From positions 186,001-250,000 of the forward strand of contig PTJY01000002.1 in the NCBI GenBank assembly GCA_002937505.1: 64,000 nt of DNA, read 5' to 3'. This DNA is from Alphaproteobacteria bacterium MarineAlpha12_Bin1. GTDB lineage: Bacteria > Pseudomonadota > Alphaproteobacteria > UBA6615. How positions within the stretch are numbered: the stretch's first letter is position 1; each line of letters starts with the position of its first letter. The translations under genes were made by a program, and so were the position numbers. This document shows, one piece after another, positions 44,459-53,086 of the stretch. The notes beneath the pieces were generated by a model. It was not told the DNA's origin and searched no databases. It worked only from the letters and a program-made list of their open reading frames with translations.

Positions 44459-44482
44459 CCCTAGTGAACTAGGTTATTTTAA
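44459..44482 (+). terminator. Probable intrinsic terminator after phhB
   Basis: CCTAG-TGAA-CTAGG forms a short stem with a tight four-base loop, followed by TTATTTT on the + strand, about 30 bases after the phhB stop. Confidence 0.55.
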
Positions 44483-44497
44483 AATATCATCCTTTTT

Positions 44498-45259
44498 CTA
44501 TCGGGCCGCCATCCGGAGAGCGCCGTCTAAGCGAATTACTTCACCGTTAATCAAAACATTTTCGCATAAATGCAAAACTAACTTTGCATAATCCTCAGGG
44601 GTCCCAAGTCGCTTAGGAAACTCGGGTTGTTTGGAAAGACTTTCATGAGCTTCCGGTGGTAGACCGGCCATCATGGGAGTGTCAATTAGTCCCGGCGAAA
44701 TTGTATTTACACGAATTCCACTACGTGCAAGCTCTCTTGCTGCTACAATATTAAGTGCAACTATTCCTCCCTTGGATGATGAATAAGCCGCTTGTCCTAT
44801 TTGACCTTCGTAAGCCGCTACTGATGCTGTATTAATAATTAAACCGCGTTCATTGTCTTCCATTGGATCAGCATCCTGCATATCTGCAGCGATTAATCTA
44901 ATCATATTAAAAGTACCTATCAAATTTACTTTAATTACAGCTTCATAATCCTCCAGCGGTAATGGTCCATTTCGGTTAACTATTCTACCCGGTGTAGCAA
45001 TACCTGCACAATTAATCAGCAACTGTGCTATACCATTAGCCTCTTTAGCTTCACCAACTGCCTTTACTGCACTCTCCGAGCTGGTAACATCACATTCTAT
45101 AGCTACACCTCCACACTCGGCCGCAACCTCCCTGGCACCTTCAAGATTCAAATCCAAAACAGCTATTTTTGCTCCTTCTTTGGCAAGCACCCTAGCACAC
45201 TCAGCTCCTATGCCTGATCCACCACCTGTGATGACTGCAGCCAAACCATCCACATTCAT
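44498..45259 (-). CDS. SDR, 3-hydroxyacyl-CoA dehydrogenase type II-like
   Basis: This 253-residue classical SDR has cofactor loop GGGSGIGAE at 11-19, NCAGIATPGRI near 83, catalytic Tyr in AAYSSSKGG and SPGLIDTPMM near 190. The GRIVNRNGPLPLEDY segment recalls HSD17B10/type II 3-hydroxyacyl-CoA dehydrogenases of beta-oxidation. It lies 74 bases downstream of an LLM oxidoreductase on the same strand. Confidence 0.87.
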   Translation of the reverse strand: MNVDGLAAVITGGGSGIGAECARVLAKEGAKIAVLDLNLEGAREVAAECGGVAIECDVTSSESAVKAVGEAKEANGIAQLLINCAGIATPGRIVNRNGPLPLEDYEAVIKVNLIGTFNMIRLIAADMQDADPMEDNERGLIINTASVAAYEGQIGQAAYSSSKGGIVALNIVAARELARSGIRVNTISPGLIDTPMMAGLPPEAHESLSKQPEFPKRLGTPEDYAKLVLHLCENVLINGEVIRLDGALRMAAR

Positions 45260-45333
45260 AATAATCTCCCTAAGTACAATTTATAGTATACGTTCTATGA
45301 TAACGGCTTAAAGAATAAATAATAATATAAAAA

Positions 45334-46419
45334 CTACTCCGCAGCCTGCATAGGCTTAGGAACATTAACACCAGCTAACGGACCAACTTCTTTTTCGATA
45401 AGAGGAACAACTTCATCTCCAAATCTACGAATTGACCTCATAGCAACCTCATGATCAGTATTACCCATTGTCATATAAAGAGCTATATGACACGAGCCCA
45501 CTCTCTTGATCTCATCAGACAAGCACTCTGCTACGGCAGCAGGATCCCCGATCGGGTTCCAGGAAATTATTTCTTCAGGAGTCATTTCCCCAGAGAATGA
45601 CTCTTCCGGTAACCAAGCCTCTGGAATATCTTTCTGCCCTCGGCGTAAATATCTCGACAGTCTAATCTGGTACAGAGCATTTTCAGCAAAGCCTTTCGCT
45701 TCGTCCTTATCATCAGTAACCATACAATAACGAAGAGTGCAAAATTTTAAGTCAGATGCCCTTAACCCTTCACTAAGCCAAGTTTCCTCTGCCTCTTCTC
45801 TTATGCGTAACAACGTTTCATTACTTTCTCCAAAGCCAGAAACAAATATAGGGAAGTCCCCCCGTGCAGCACGTCGCTGTGAATTTTGACTATTACCAGC
45901 AATCCAAATCGGTGGTCTCGGTTGCTGTATTGGACGAGCCGCAAAAGGAGTCTTGGGCATATCTAAATATTTTCCGTGAAATTCAAAACTCTCTTGACCG
46001 AGTCCTTCACTGATAAATTTAACCCACTCATCAGTTGCTTCTCGAGACTCCTCTAAACTAGTGCCGAATCTTAACAACTCATGAGCTTGATAGCCACTTC
46101 CAAGACCGATAATGAGACGACCTTCGGAGAGATTATCCGCAAACGCCAATTCCCCGAGGAGGCGGGGAGGCTGGTACAGTGCAGGTAATATGACAGAAGT
46201 GCCAAGTTTTATCCTTAAAGTTTGAGGAGCCACATGGCCAATCATTAGCAAAGGTGAAGGCGGCAATGAGTAATTTGAAAAATGATGTTCAGTAAACCAT
46301 GCAATATTAAAGCCCGCTGTTTCGGCTGCTTGAACTTGTTCAACTGTGTTTGTAATCAAAGATTCTACCGTCTGGGATCGATCCCTTCTGTTCATTAGAT
46401 TAAAAATTCCAAAGTCCAT
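45334..46419 (-). CDS. LLM-class flavin-dependent oxidoreductase
   Basis: This 361-residue luciferase-like protein starts MDFGIFNLMNRRDRS, with AWFTEHHFSNYSLPPSP near 40-56 and LIIGLGSGYQAHELLRFG near 102-119. It is a second, distant relative of the LLM protein at 7566. The substrate is unknown. Same-strand neighbours are two EamA permeases upstream and an SDR downstream, so the block may handle one imported or exported compound; that is inference. Confidence 0.88.
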   Translation of the reverse strand: MDFGIFNLMNRRDRSQTVESLITNTVEQVQAAETAGFNIAWFTEHHFSNYSLPPSPLLMIGHVAPQTLRIKLGTSVILPALYQPPRLLGELAFADNLSEGRLIIGLGSGYQAHELLRFGTSLEESREATDEWVKFISEGLGQESFEFHGKYLDMPKTPFAARPIQQPRPPIWIAGNSQNSQRRAARGDFPIFVSGFGESNETLLRIREEAEETWLSEGLRASDLKFCTLRYCMVTDDKDEAKGFAENALYQIRLSRYLRRGQKDIPEAWLPEESFSGEMTPEEIISWNPIGDPAAVAECLSDEIKRVGSCHIALYMTMGNTDHEVAMRSIRRFGDEVVPLIEKEVGPLAGVNVPKPMQAAE

Positions 46420-46506
46420 GTAGCGTCTCCTAAAAGAATTTATTAACCTCTAACCGACAACCTTCTGTCAACCTGAACGGGCAAGGTTCATAAGACTATT
46501 TTGAAA

Positions 46507-47388
46507 TTAGTCATCTAAAGCTGCCTTTCGTACAATGTAAATTGCGCTCATAGTAATTATTAAAGCACCAACAATAGAAATACCATCTGGTATTTCTCCG
46601 AAAGTAAAAAAAGCAATTAGTGCTATAAAAGGTAGCCTCAAATAGTCCAGAGGTGCAACAAGGGAAGCTTCAGCTAAAGCGAATGCTTTACTGGTAAAGA
46701 CAATACCCAAAGTGCCTAGACAACCCATTGCAGCAGAATAGATAAGAATACCCCAACTAGGTACAGTCCATACAGGAATAGCGGCTATGGCAAGCACAAA
46801 GGCAGCCCATATCGTTTGATAAATTGTAATTGTCGTTGTTGTTTCAGTCGAGCTAAGTCTCTTGACACAAATAAACCAGAAAGCCAGCAAGAAAGCTCCA
46901 ATAATAGGGAAAATGCTTACCAATTTAATATCTAAAAACCCTGGCCGTAAAATAACCAAAACTCCAATGAATCCTATGCCTGTAGCAGTCCAACGAGAAA
47001 ATTTAACCTTTTCCCTAAGAAAAAATGCCGCGATTATGGTAGTAAATAAGGGGGCGGTAAAGTTAAGTGCAGTGGCTTCCGCCATAGGCATATTAGATAA
47101 GGCAATAAAGAAAAAGACTGTCATAATAACTGTTAAAAGAGCAGTAACAAAATGCAAGCCATGTCGTTTAGTGCGAAGAGCGGAACCGCGTTTTGAAACT
47201 ATAAAAGGTAACATTAGTGGCAGAGCCCAAAGAAACCTGAGCGCAGATGTTTCTAGAGGATGTAGTTCCTGTGCAACTATCCGCACAAGGCTATGATTAA
47301 AAGCCAAAGATGCCGCTCCACAGACCATATATGACGCCGCCCAAATTGCATTATTCAGATCATTAGAAGCGTTTTTATTATCTATCAC
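46507..47388 (-). CDS. EamA/DMT-family permease
   Basis: This 293-residue protein has about ten membrane helices in two EamA repeats. Characteristic segments are LHPLETSALRFLWALPLMLP near the N-terminus, MPMAEATALNFTAPLFTTI near 99-117 and LAEASLVAPLDYLRLPF near 238-254. It is closely related to the permease just upstream at 47396 (shared LNFTAPLF and APLD-RLPF/RLLF motifs), so the two look like a tandem duplication, eight bases apart. Substrate unknown. Confidence 0.9.
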   Translation of the reverse strand: MIDNKNASNDLNNAIWAASYMVCGAASLAFNHSLVRIVAQELHPLETSALRFLWALPLMLPFIVSKRGSALRTKRHGLHFVTALLTVIMTVFFFIALSNMPMAEATALNFTAPLFTTIIAAFFLREKVKFSRWTATGIGFIGVLVILRPGFLDIKLVSIFPIIGAFLLAFWFICVKRLSSTETTTTITIYQTIWAAFVLAIAAIPVWTVPSWGILIYSAAMGCLGTLGIVFTSKAFALAEASLVAPLDYLRLPFIALIAFFTFGEIPDGISIVGALIITMSAIYIVRKAALDD

Positions 47389-47395
47389 ATCTTTC

Positions 47396-48304
47396 TCAAC
47401 TTTTTTTACTCTCGGCTTTTGCTTCGTGACGAGCTATGTAAACAGCTGAGCCTGCTATAATTACTGCTCCCAGGGCGGACCAGAAGTCAGGCACTTCAGA
47501 AAACCAAATAAAACCAATCCCTGCCGCAAATAATAACCTTACAAAATCCAGAGGGGCTATAGCTGTCATTTCAGCTATAGCCATTGCACGTGTAAGCAGT
47601 AAGTGAGCAAGGGTAGCTAGAAGACCACATAATACTAAAGCCCCGAGAATAGTCCATGACGGAGTTTGCCAGACAAAAACTGCAGGAACAAAACTAACCA
47701 AAGAAGTAAAAAAACTGAATGTTAAGACCACTATACGAGCATTATCTTGTTGTGAAATTATTCTAATTATAATCATATTACAGGCTATAGCCGCAGCGCT
47801 CCCTATTGACAGTAGAGCGCCCAAAGACACTACCTCCAATCCAGGTCGTAACATTATTATTACCCCTAAAAAACCCAACCCGCATGCCAACCAACGGCGG
47901 AAACGAACAATTTCATGTAAAATAAATGGAGCCATCATGGTAGCAAATAGTGGAGCAGTAAAATTTAGAGCAACTGCTTCGCCTACAGGCAAAAGGGCTA
48001 ACGCACTAGACCATAAAAGCGTTCCAAACCCAGATATTATTCCTCGAAGAATGTGTAGCTTAGGCCGCTTAATTCGAAAACTTCCCAATCCGGTTCCCAC
48101 AACCAATGGCAACATAAACAAAAAACCGCTAAAGGATCTTAAAAATGCCGCCTCAAAAGGATGGACCTCACGAGTAGCAAACCGAATAAGACCCGCAGTT
48201 ATGGCAAAAAAGCAAGCAGATAGCACCATATAGCTTGCTCCACGCAAGGAATTTGGAAGTTTAGCTTGGTGTCTGGAAAGAGATAATTTCATACATAATA
48301 ACAT
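47396..48304 (-). CDS. EamA/DMT-family permease with hairpin-bearing leader
   Basis: This permease of 302 residues has about ten helices and the same motif set as its neighbour (GEAVALNFTAPLFATMMAP; AIAPLDFVRLLF). Two ATG codons, at 48304 and 48292, could start it; neither has a recognisable ribosome site. A strong hairpin followed by a T-run ends immediately before the first ATG. The pair of permeases may export the same compound class as rhizobial and marine EamA proteins, but the cargo is not deducible. Confidence 0.88.
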   Translation of the reverse strand: MLLCMKLSLSRHQAKLPNSLRGASYMVLSACFFAITAGLIRFATREVHPFEAAFLRSFSGFLFMLPLVVGTGLGSFRIKRPKLHILRGIISGFGTLLWSSALALLPVGEAVALNFTAPLFATMMAPFILHEIVRFRRWLACGLGFLGVIIMLRPGLEVVSLGALLSIGSAAAIACNMIIIRIISQQDNARIVVLTFSFFTSLVSFVPAVFVWQTPSWTILGALVLCGLLATLAHLLLTRAMAIAEMTAIAPLDFVRLLFAAGIGFIWFSEVPDFWSALGAVIIAGSAVYIARHEAKAESKKS

Positions 48305-48335
48305 AAAAAATTGCAGGCATTTAGAAAATGCCTGC
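48305..48335 (-). promoter_or_regulatory. Terminator-like hairpin directly before a start codon
   Basis: GCAGGCATTT/AAATGCCTGC form a perfect 10-bp stem with a three-base loop (48313-48335). On the - strand it is followed by TTTTTT, which runs straight into the ATG of the EamA permease. No upstream - strand gene needs a terminator here. It may be a transcription attenuator, or the mRNA may be leaderless and start inside. Confidence 0.55.
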
Positions 48336-48529
48336 CAGGCTTAGATAAATAAGTTAAATGGATGATACTAATAACACGGTTTATTTACGCCAACTAAACA
48401 AAATAGACTTTCATACTTTACTCAATAAGTTGACATAGAGACTTGCAAGTTGTTTATCAGATAAATATTCTTGGCTCAGTCATAATAGAATAATTTTTAG
48501 ACCCAAGAAAGTATTGCCGGGGTAATAAT

Positions 48530-49237
48530 ATGAGTGAATCTAAAAAAGTTTTTTCAGACGCTAAATCAGCATTAGATGGACTGCTGTCTGATGGCATGAC
48601 TATTCTTGCAGGGGGCTTCGGTTTATGTGGTATCCCTGAACATATGATAGTCGCCATAAGAGAATCAGGTGTTCAAAATCTCACAGTCGCATCCAATAAC
48701 TGTGGTATAGACGACTTTGGTCTCGGGCTATTGCTACAAACCAAACAAATAAAAAAAATGATTTCATCCTATGTTGGTGAAAATAAGCTTTTTGAAGAAC
48801 AATTTCTAAACGGAGACTTAGAACTAGAGTTTAATCCGCAAGGCACATTAGCCGAAAGATGCAGGGCAGGGGGTGCGGGTATCCCTGCATTCTATACCAA
48901 GACAGGTGTGGGAACTGTAATCTCTGATGGAAAAGAAACCAGAGACTTTGATGGAGAAACTTATCTAATGGAGCGCGCCTTGACTGGTGATTTAGCGATA
49001 GTAACCGCCTGGAAGGGGGATAAAGCAGGAAATCTGGTTTTTAGAAAAACGGCTCGTAACTTCAATGCGCCTATGGCAACAGCTGGCAAAGTTTGTGTGG
49101 TAGAAGTAGAACAACTAGTGGAAGTGGGAGAAATTGAGCCCGATCAAATACACTTGCCCGGAATTTACGTTGATCGGGTTTTCGAGGGTCAAAGTTTTGA
49201 AAAAAGAATAGAACGGCGTACAATTAGAGAAACTTAA
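48530..49237 (+). CDS. 3-oxoacid CoA-transferase subunit A
   Basis: This 235-residue protein is a family I CoA-transferase alpha subunit, with MTILAGGFGLCGIPEHMI near residues 23-40 and GNLVFRKTARNFN near 165. It normally pairs with the beta subunit to move CoA from succinyl-CoA to acetoacetate or another 3-oxoacid. The beta gene follows directly. The gene is divergent from the EamA permease pair. Confidence 0.92.
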   Translation: MSESKKVFSDAKSALDGLLSDGMTILAGGFGLCGIPEHMIVAIRESGVQNLTVASNNCGIDDFGLGLLLQTKQIKKMISSYVGENKLFEEQFLNGDLELEFNPQGTLAERCRAGGAGIPAFYTKTGVGTVISDGKETRDFDGETYLMERALTGDLAIVTAWKGDKAGNLVFRKTARNFNAPMATAGKVCVVEVEQLVEVGEIEPDQIHLPGIYVDRVFEGQSFEKRIERRTIRET

Positions 49238-49270
49238 TTAATATTGAGACGAAAATTAAGGAGATATTTG

Positions 49271-49900
49271 ATGGCGTGGACTAGGGATCAAATGTGCGAA
49301 CGAGCAGCACTAGAACTTGAGGATGGGTTTTACGTTAATTTAGGGATAGGTATGCCAACCCTTGTTGCTAACTACATCCCCGAGAGTATGACCGTAACTT
49401 TTCAATCGGAAAACGGAATGCTTGGCATGGGTCCCTTTCCCTTAGACAACGAAGTTGATGCTGACCTGATAAACGCAGGAAAACAAACTATAACTGAGTT
49501 ACCTGAATCAGTTTATTTCGATAGTGCTACCTCTTTTGCTATGATACGCGGAGGGCATATAGACCTATCAATACTTGGTGCACTTCAGGTAGCACAGAAC
49601 GGCGATTTAGCTAACTGGATGATACCTGGAAAAATGGTTAAAGGTATGGGCGGGGCTATGGATTTAGTAGCAGGCGTTCGACGGGTCATAGTTTTAATGG
49701 ACCATAATGCCAAAGATGGTTCGCCAAAGCTTCTAAAAGAATGCGATTTACCTCTCACAGGGGCTGGAGTTGTCAATACGGTAATAACCGATCTAGGTCT
49801 GTTCGAAGTTAAAGGTGGACAATTATATCTTTCAGAATTGGCTCCAAATACTTCACTTGATGAGATTCGTGATCGTACTGAGGCCGAATTCATTCAATGA
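49271..49900 (+). CDS. 3-oxoacid CoA-transferase subunit B
   Basis: This 209-residue beta subunit has the catalytic Glu in FQSENGMLGMGPFP near residues 43-56, the GLG-type segment GIGMPTLVANYIP and GGAMDLVAGVRRVIVLMDH. The ATG at 49271 is chosen because AAGGAG lies eight bases upstream, giving the family's usual N-terminus; a TTG at 49244 has no such site. Together with subunit A it forms a SCOT-type enzyme. Confidence 0.92.
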   Translation: MAWTRDQMCERAALELEDGFYVNLGIGMPTLVANYIPESMTVTFQSENGMLGMGPFPLDNEVDADLINAGKQTITELPESVYFDSATSFAMIRGGHIDLSILGALQVAQNGDLANWMIPGKMVKGMGGAMDLVAGVRRVIVLMDHNAKDGSPKLLKECDLPLTGAGVVNTVITDLGLFEVKGGQLYLSELAPNTSLDEIRDRTEAEFIQ

Positions 49901-49969
49901 CATTTATTTATTCGATATGACCTAAGCTAAAAGGTCTGTGTAAAGATGACGACAGTGCGGTATTAAAGA

Positions 49970-50902
49970 ATGACTGCGTCGATACGTAATGAGTCGTTGT
50001 TTGGATTAGTAGCTGGACTATTAGTGCTTTTCATATTTTCTGGTACTTTAGTTGTATCCAGAATTGGAGCAATTAGTTCACTAACTATATATGACGTGGC
50101 AGCTTTAAGGTTTGGCGTAGCCGCGTTATGTGTTCTTCCATTTATATACAAGGTCTCTTGGATAAACCTTACCTGGTATCGGGCATTTGTTTTAGCAGTT
50201 ATCGGTGGTGCAATTTTCGCTCTATTTCTACTGGGTGGATTTATCTACGCACCAGTAGCCGATGGTGGAATAATCGTTAATGGCACGATGCCAATTTTTG
50301 CTGCTATTTTCACTTGGTTTATATTTGGAGAAGGTATTGGACGCTGGCGTATTGCAGGGATATCTTTAATTGTTATTGGTGTCGCAGCAACTGGGTGGGA
50401 TGCATTAGAGTTTGGCGTCCCAGGTCAATGGAAAGGACATCTTCTATTTCTTGGAGCTGCTGCCTTTAATTCTGCTTTTCTAACCGCCGTTAGAGGCTGG
50501 AAAATTGGTGCGCTTGAGTCACTTGTTGCAGTGATGGGTCTAAATTCGTTAATTTACTTACCTATCTGGTGGCTTTTCTTGCCTTCAAATATAACAGGGG
50601 CTCCGCTTCAAGAAATCCTGTTACAAGGAATCTATCAGGGGATAGTAGCCGCCTTTGTCGCGGGTTTTATGATAGCCTATGCCGCTCGAACCATCGGATC
50701 GACACACCAAGCAGCAATTATGTCAGGCGCTCCCTCCTTAGCACTTCTTTTAGCAATTCCCTTACTAGGCGAGATACCTACTTTGCTCAGTATATTAGGG
50801 GTTATAATTGTAACTCTTGGTATTCTAGTAACTTTGGGACCCAATCTATTAAAAAGCTCTATCTCGAATATTTCAAAATCTAATAAAAATATTAAATCAT
50901 AA
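49970..50902 (+). CDS. EamA/DMT-family permease
   Basis: This 310-residue protein has ten predicted helices. Motifs shared with the permease at 24057 include RIGAISSLTIYDVAALRFG, FIYAPVADGGIIVNGT and AARTIGSTHQAAIMSGAPS. It is followed after five bases by another permease of the same subgroup. Cargo unknown. Confidence 0.9.
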   Translation: MTASIRNESLFGLVAGLLVLFIFSGTLVVSRIGAISSLTIYDVAALRFGVAALCVLPFIYKVSWINLTWYRAFVLAVIGGAIFALFLLGGFIYAPVADGGIIVNGTMPIFAAIFTWFIFGEGIGRWRIAGISLIVIGVAATGWDALEFGVPGQWKGHLLFLGAAAFNSAFLTAVRGWKIGALESLVAVMGLNSLIYLPIWWLFLPSNITGAPLQEILLQGIYQGIVAAFVAGFMIAYAARTIGSTHQAAIMSGAPSLALLLAIPLLGEIPTLLSILGVIIVTLGILVTLGPNLLKSSISNISKSNKNIKS

Positions 50903-50907
50903 TAGCA

Positions 50908-51813
50908 GTGAATAATACTCAATCAGAATATCTAGTTGGATTAATCTTCGGATTATCCGTTCCATTTATATGGGGCGCATGGATAGTAATTTCCCGTTTT
51001 GGCGTCATCACTTCTCTTAACGCTTATGACATAACTGCACTAAGAGTGGGAGTTGCTAGCCTAATAGTACTTCCTATCGTATTAACTCGCGGATTAAGCG
51101 GATTAAGTGTAAAGCGTTCTATAATTTTTTCTATAGGAGTTGGAGCGCCTTTTGCCCTTACGTCGTTTTTAGGGATGAGTTTAGCCCCTGTTGCTCATGC
51201 TGGAGTGCTAACTAACGGCAGTATTCCAATATTCACTGCTATACTCGCTCTGATCTTTTTGAAACAGAGATTCAGTAAGAAACGTTTTTTTGCAGTACTG
51301 ATAATCATTTTTGGAGGACTCTGTATAGGTGGTGATAGTATGCTATCTAGCGCCTCATACACTCTATTTTTAGGTGATCTTTTACTAATTTCCTCTGGAG
51401 CACTATTTGCACTTTATTTGACGGCATTAGACAAATGGAAGCCAGAGGTTATTCAGACGATAGTAGCGGTTCCTGTGATAAGCGCTGTTGTTTATTTACC
51501 AATCTGGATATTATTTTTACCCTCAAAACTTATGGATTTTAGTGATTTTCCTCCCTGGTCTGATATTGCTTTGCAGGCAGGGTTTCAAGGCGTTATCGCT
51601 AGCTTTATTGTTGTAATGCTTCTAACTCGAGCTACGCGGTCTATTGGTGCAACAACCGTTGCAATCTTACTATCAGGAGCTCCAGCTCTAGCTGTTTTAC
51701 TTGGCGTCTTAATGCTTGATGAAAACCCTTCAACACTTTCCTGGGCAGGTGTGTCAATTGCCACTGTGGGTATGATATTGGCAGTAAAGAATGAGCCCAA
51801 GAAAATATTATAG
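50908..51813 (+). CDS. EamA/DMT-family permease (tandem copy)
   Basis: This 301-residue permease starts at GTG. Motifs parallel those of its upstream neighbour: RFGVITSLNAYDITALRVG, SLAPVAHAGVLTNGS and TRSIGATTVAILLSGAPAL. Sequence divergence between the pair is large, so duplication is old. The two might form a heterodimer, but single-gene EamA proteins usually act alone. Confidence 0.9.
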   Translation: MNNTQSEYLVGLIFGLSVPFIWGAWIVISRFGVITSLNAYDITALRVGVASLIVLPIVLTRGLSGLSVKRSIIFSIGVGAPFALTSFLGMSLAPVAHAGVLTNGSIPIFTAILALIFLKQRFSKKRFFAVLIIIFGGLCIGGDSMLSSASYTLFLGDLLLISSGALFALYLTALDKWKPEVIQTIVAVPVISAVVYLPIWILFLPSKLMDFSDFPPWSDIALQAGFQGVIASFIVVMLLTRATRSIGATTVAILLSGAPALAVLLGVLMLDENPSTLSWAGVSIATVGMILAVKNEPKKIL

Positions 51814-51818
51814 GGAAA

Positions 51819-53078
51819 TCAAGTTTTTATATTTCTCAATACCATCCGATTTATACTGTTCATCACACGATAAAGACGCTCAAACTGATTTTTGAAATCT
51901 TGCCACTCAAGATCTGATCTTCTTTTACAAATAACTGAATAAATCTTATCCAAATCTCTATTACCATCGCAAAGTTCAATCATGGCCCTTGCCAATGGAG
52001 GGACAGACATATCTATTTTGTGACCCTCATTAATAACATTGATAACCCCCCCCCCAGGCGTCTGTTTTGCTGCCTCGGTAGTATCGACGCCAACAAGCAC
52101 CGGAACTGTGCTAGCATCATCAAGCGTAGGCTCACTCACTGGATTAGTTTTCTTTACCAGATAGAAAATGTGTTTTTTGAAGTTACCAAGTAGCTGTTCA
52201 GCAAAAGAAGCTCGTTCCATGTAGTTAAGTTTATTTATTATTTTCTTGAGCTGGGGATCTTTAATTAAAATTAGGGGATCATATCTATAGGGCTCTATAA
52301 AAGTGACTAACCTTAATTTAGCCTCTAGTATTAAACTTTCGATTTGTTTAACAGTATAGGCTCTATCACGTGCGTGGAGAAATAAATCATATATACCGGG
52401 ATCGCCACCCTCCAGATGATCTTGAATCTGACCATTACGATTTAACCAAGAAGTTTCTGGTAAACTCTTAATTAGTTTTTTTGTGAGCAATACTCGTAAC
52501 GCCTCTTCCTCTCCAAAAGGCGCTATAACTCTCATCATTTCTTGAACATGATAAACTCCAAAGCGGCCCAACTCCCCGTAAACCATTGCGCCTATACCTC
52601 CACTTGGGGCGAGAACCTCGACTAACGTATTGAGGCCAAGTTGCGGATCATCTAAATGGTGTAAAACACCACAACAATCAATATAGTCCCAAGGTCCCGG
52701 CAGTATTTTTTTTACGTCAAGAAGAGAGCCCCTCTCAAAGTAAATGTTTTTTAGGCCCCTAACGCTTGCTCTCTTGCGCGCAATTTTTTGACTACTCTCA
52801 CTTAAATCCAAATGCATAACTTGACCAGGAACTGATAAATCTTTCATTTGTTGGGCTATTTGAATTGCCCCGTCTCCTGTGCCTCCACCTGCAACCAGAA
52901 CCGATAACGGCTTAGACAAGTCCATTTTACCACCAAATATATAATGGTTAACTTCTGCTAAACTACTGGGCGATCCAGTTACCAAACGTCTTTTTTCGTC
53001 TTCAGGATCTCTCTCAGGATAAGGATAGCTTTCATATTGAAGCTCTACTAATTTATCAATCTTGGTTCTGTTATTCAT
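51819..53078 (-). CDS. Class I SAM-dependent methyltransferase with a poly-G coding tract
   Basis: This 419-residue protein begins with YESYPYPERDPEDEKRRL and has SAM loop VLVAGGGTGDGAIQIAQQ near residue 60, DLSESSQKIARKRA near 94 and a DxxCxGVLHHLDDP region near 134-144. The N-terminal 220 residues cover the methyltransferase; the C-terminal half has no known motif. At about residue 341 the coding strand has ten consecutive guanines encoding Gly-Gly-Gly, a slippage-prone tract. The substrate is unknown. Confidence 0.84.
   Translation of the reverse strand: MNNRTKIDKLVELQYESYPYPERDPEDEKRRLVTGSPSSLAEVNHYIFGGKMDLSKPLSVLVAGGGTGDGAIQIAQQMKDLSVPGQVMHLDLSESSQKIARKRASVRGLKNIYFERGSLLDVKKILPGPWDYIDCCGVLHHLDDPQLGLNTLVEVLAPSGGIGAMVYGELGRFGVYHVQEMMRVIAPFGEEEALRVLLTKKLIKSLPETSWLNRNGQIQDHLEGGDPGIYDLFLHARDRAYTVKQIESLILEAKLRLVTFIEPYRYDPLILIKDPQLKKIINKLNYMERASFAEQLLGNFKKHIFYLVKKTNPVSEPTLDDASTVPVLVGVDTTEAAKQTPGGGVINVINEGHKIDMSVPPLARAMIELCDGNRDLDKIYSVICKRRSDLEWQDFKNQFERLYRVMNSINRMVLRNIKT
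52046..52055. repeat. Ten-cytosine homopolymer inside a coding region
   Basis: An unbroken C10 on the + strand lies within the methyltransferase gene, in otherwise AT-rich DNA. Loss or gain of one base would shift the last roughly 75 codons. No other run of this length was noticed in the window. Confidence 0.9.
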
Positions 53079-53086
53079 AATTTGTA

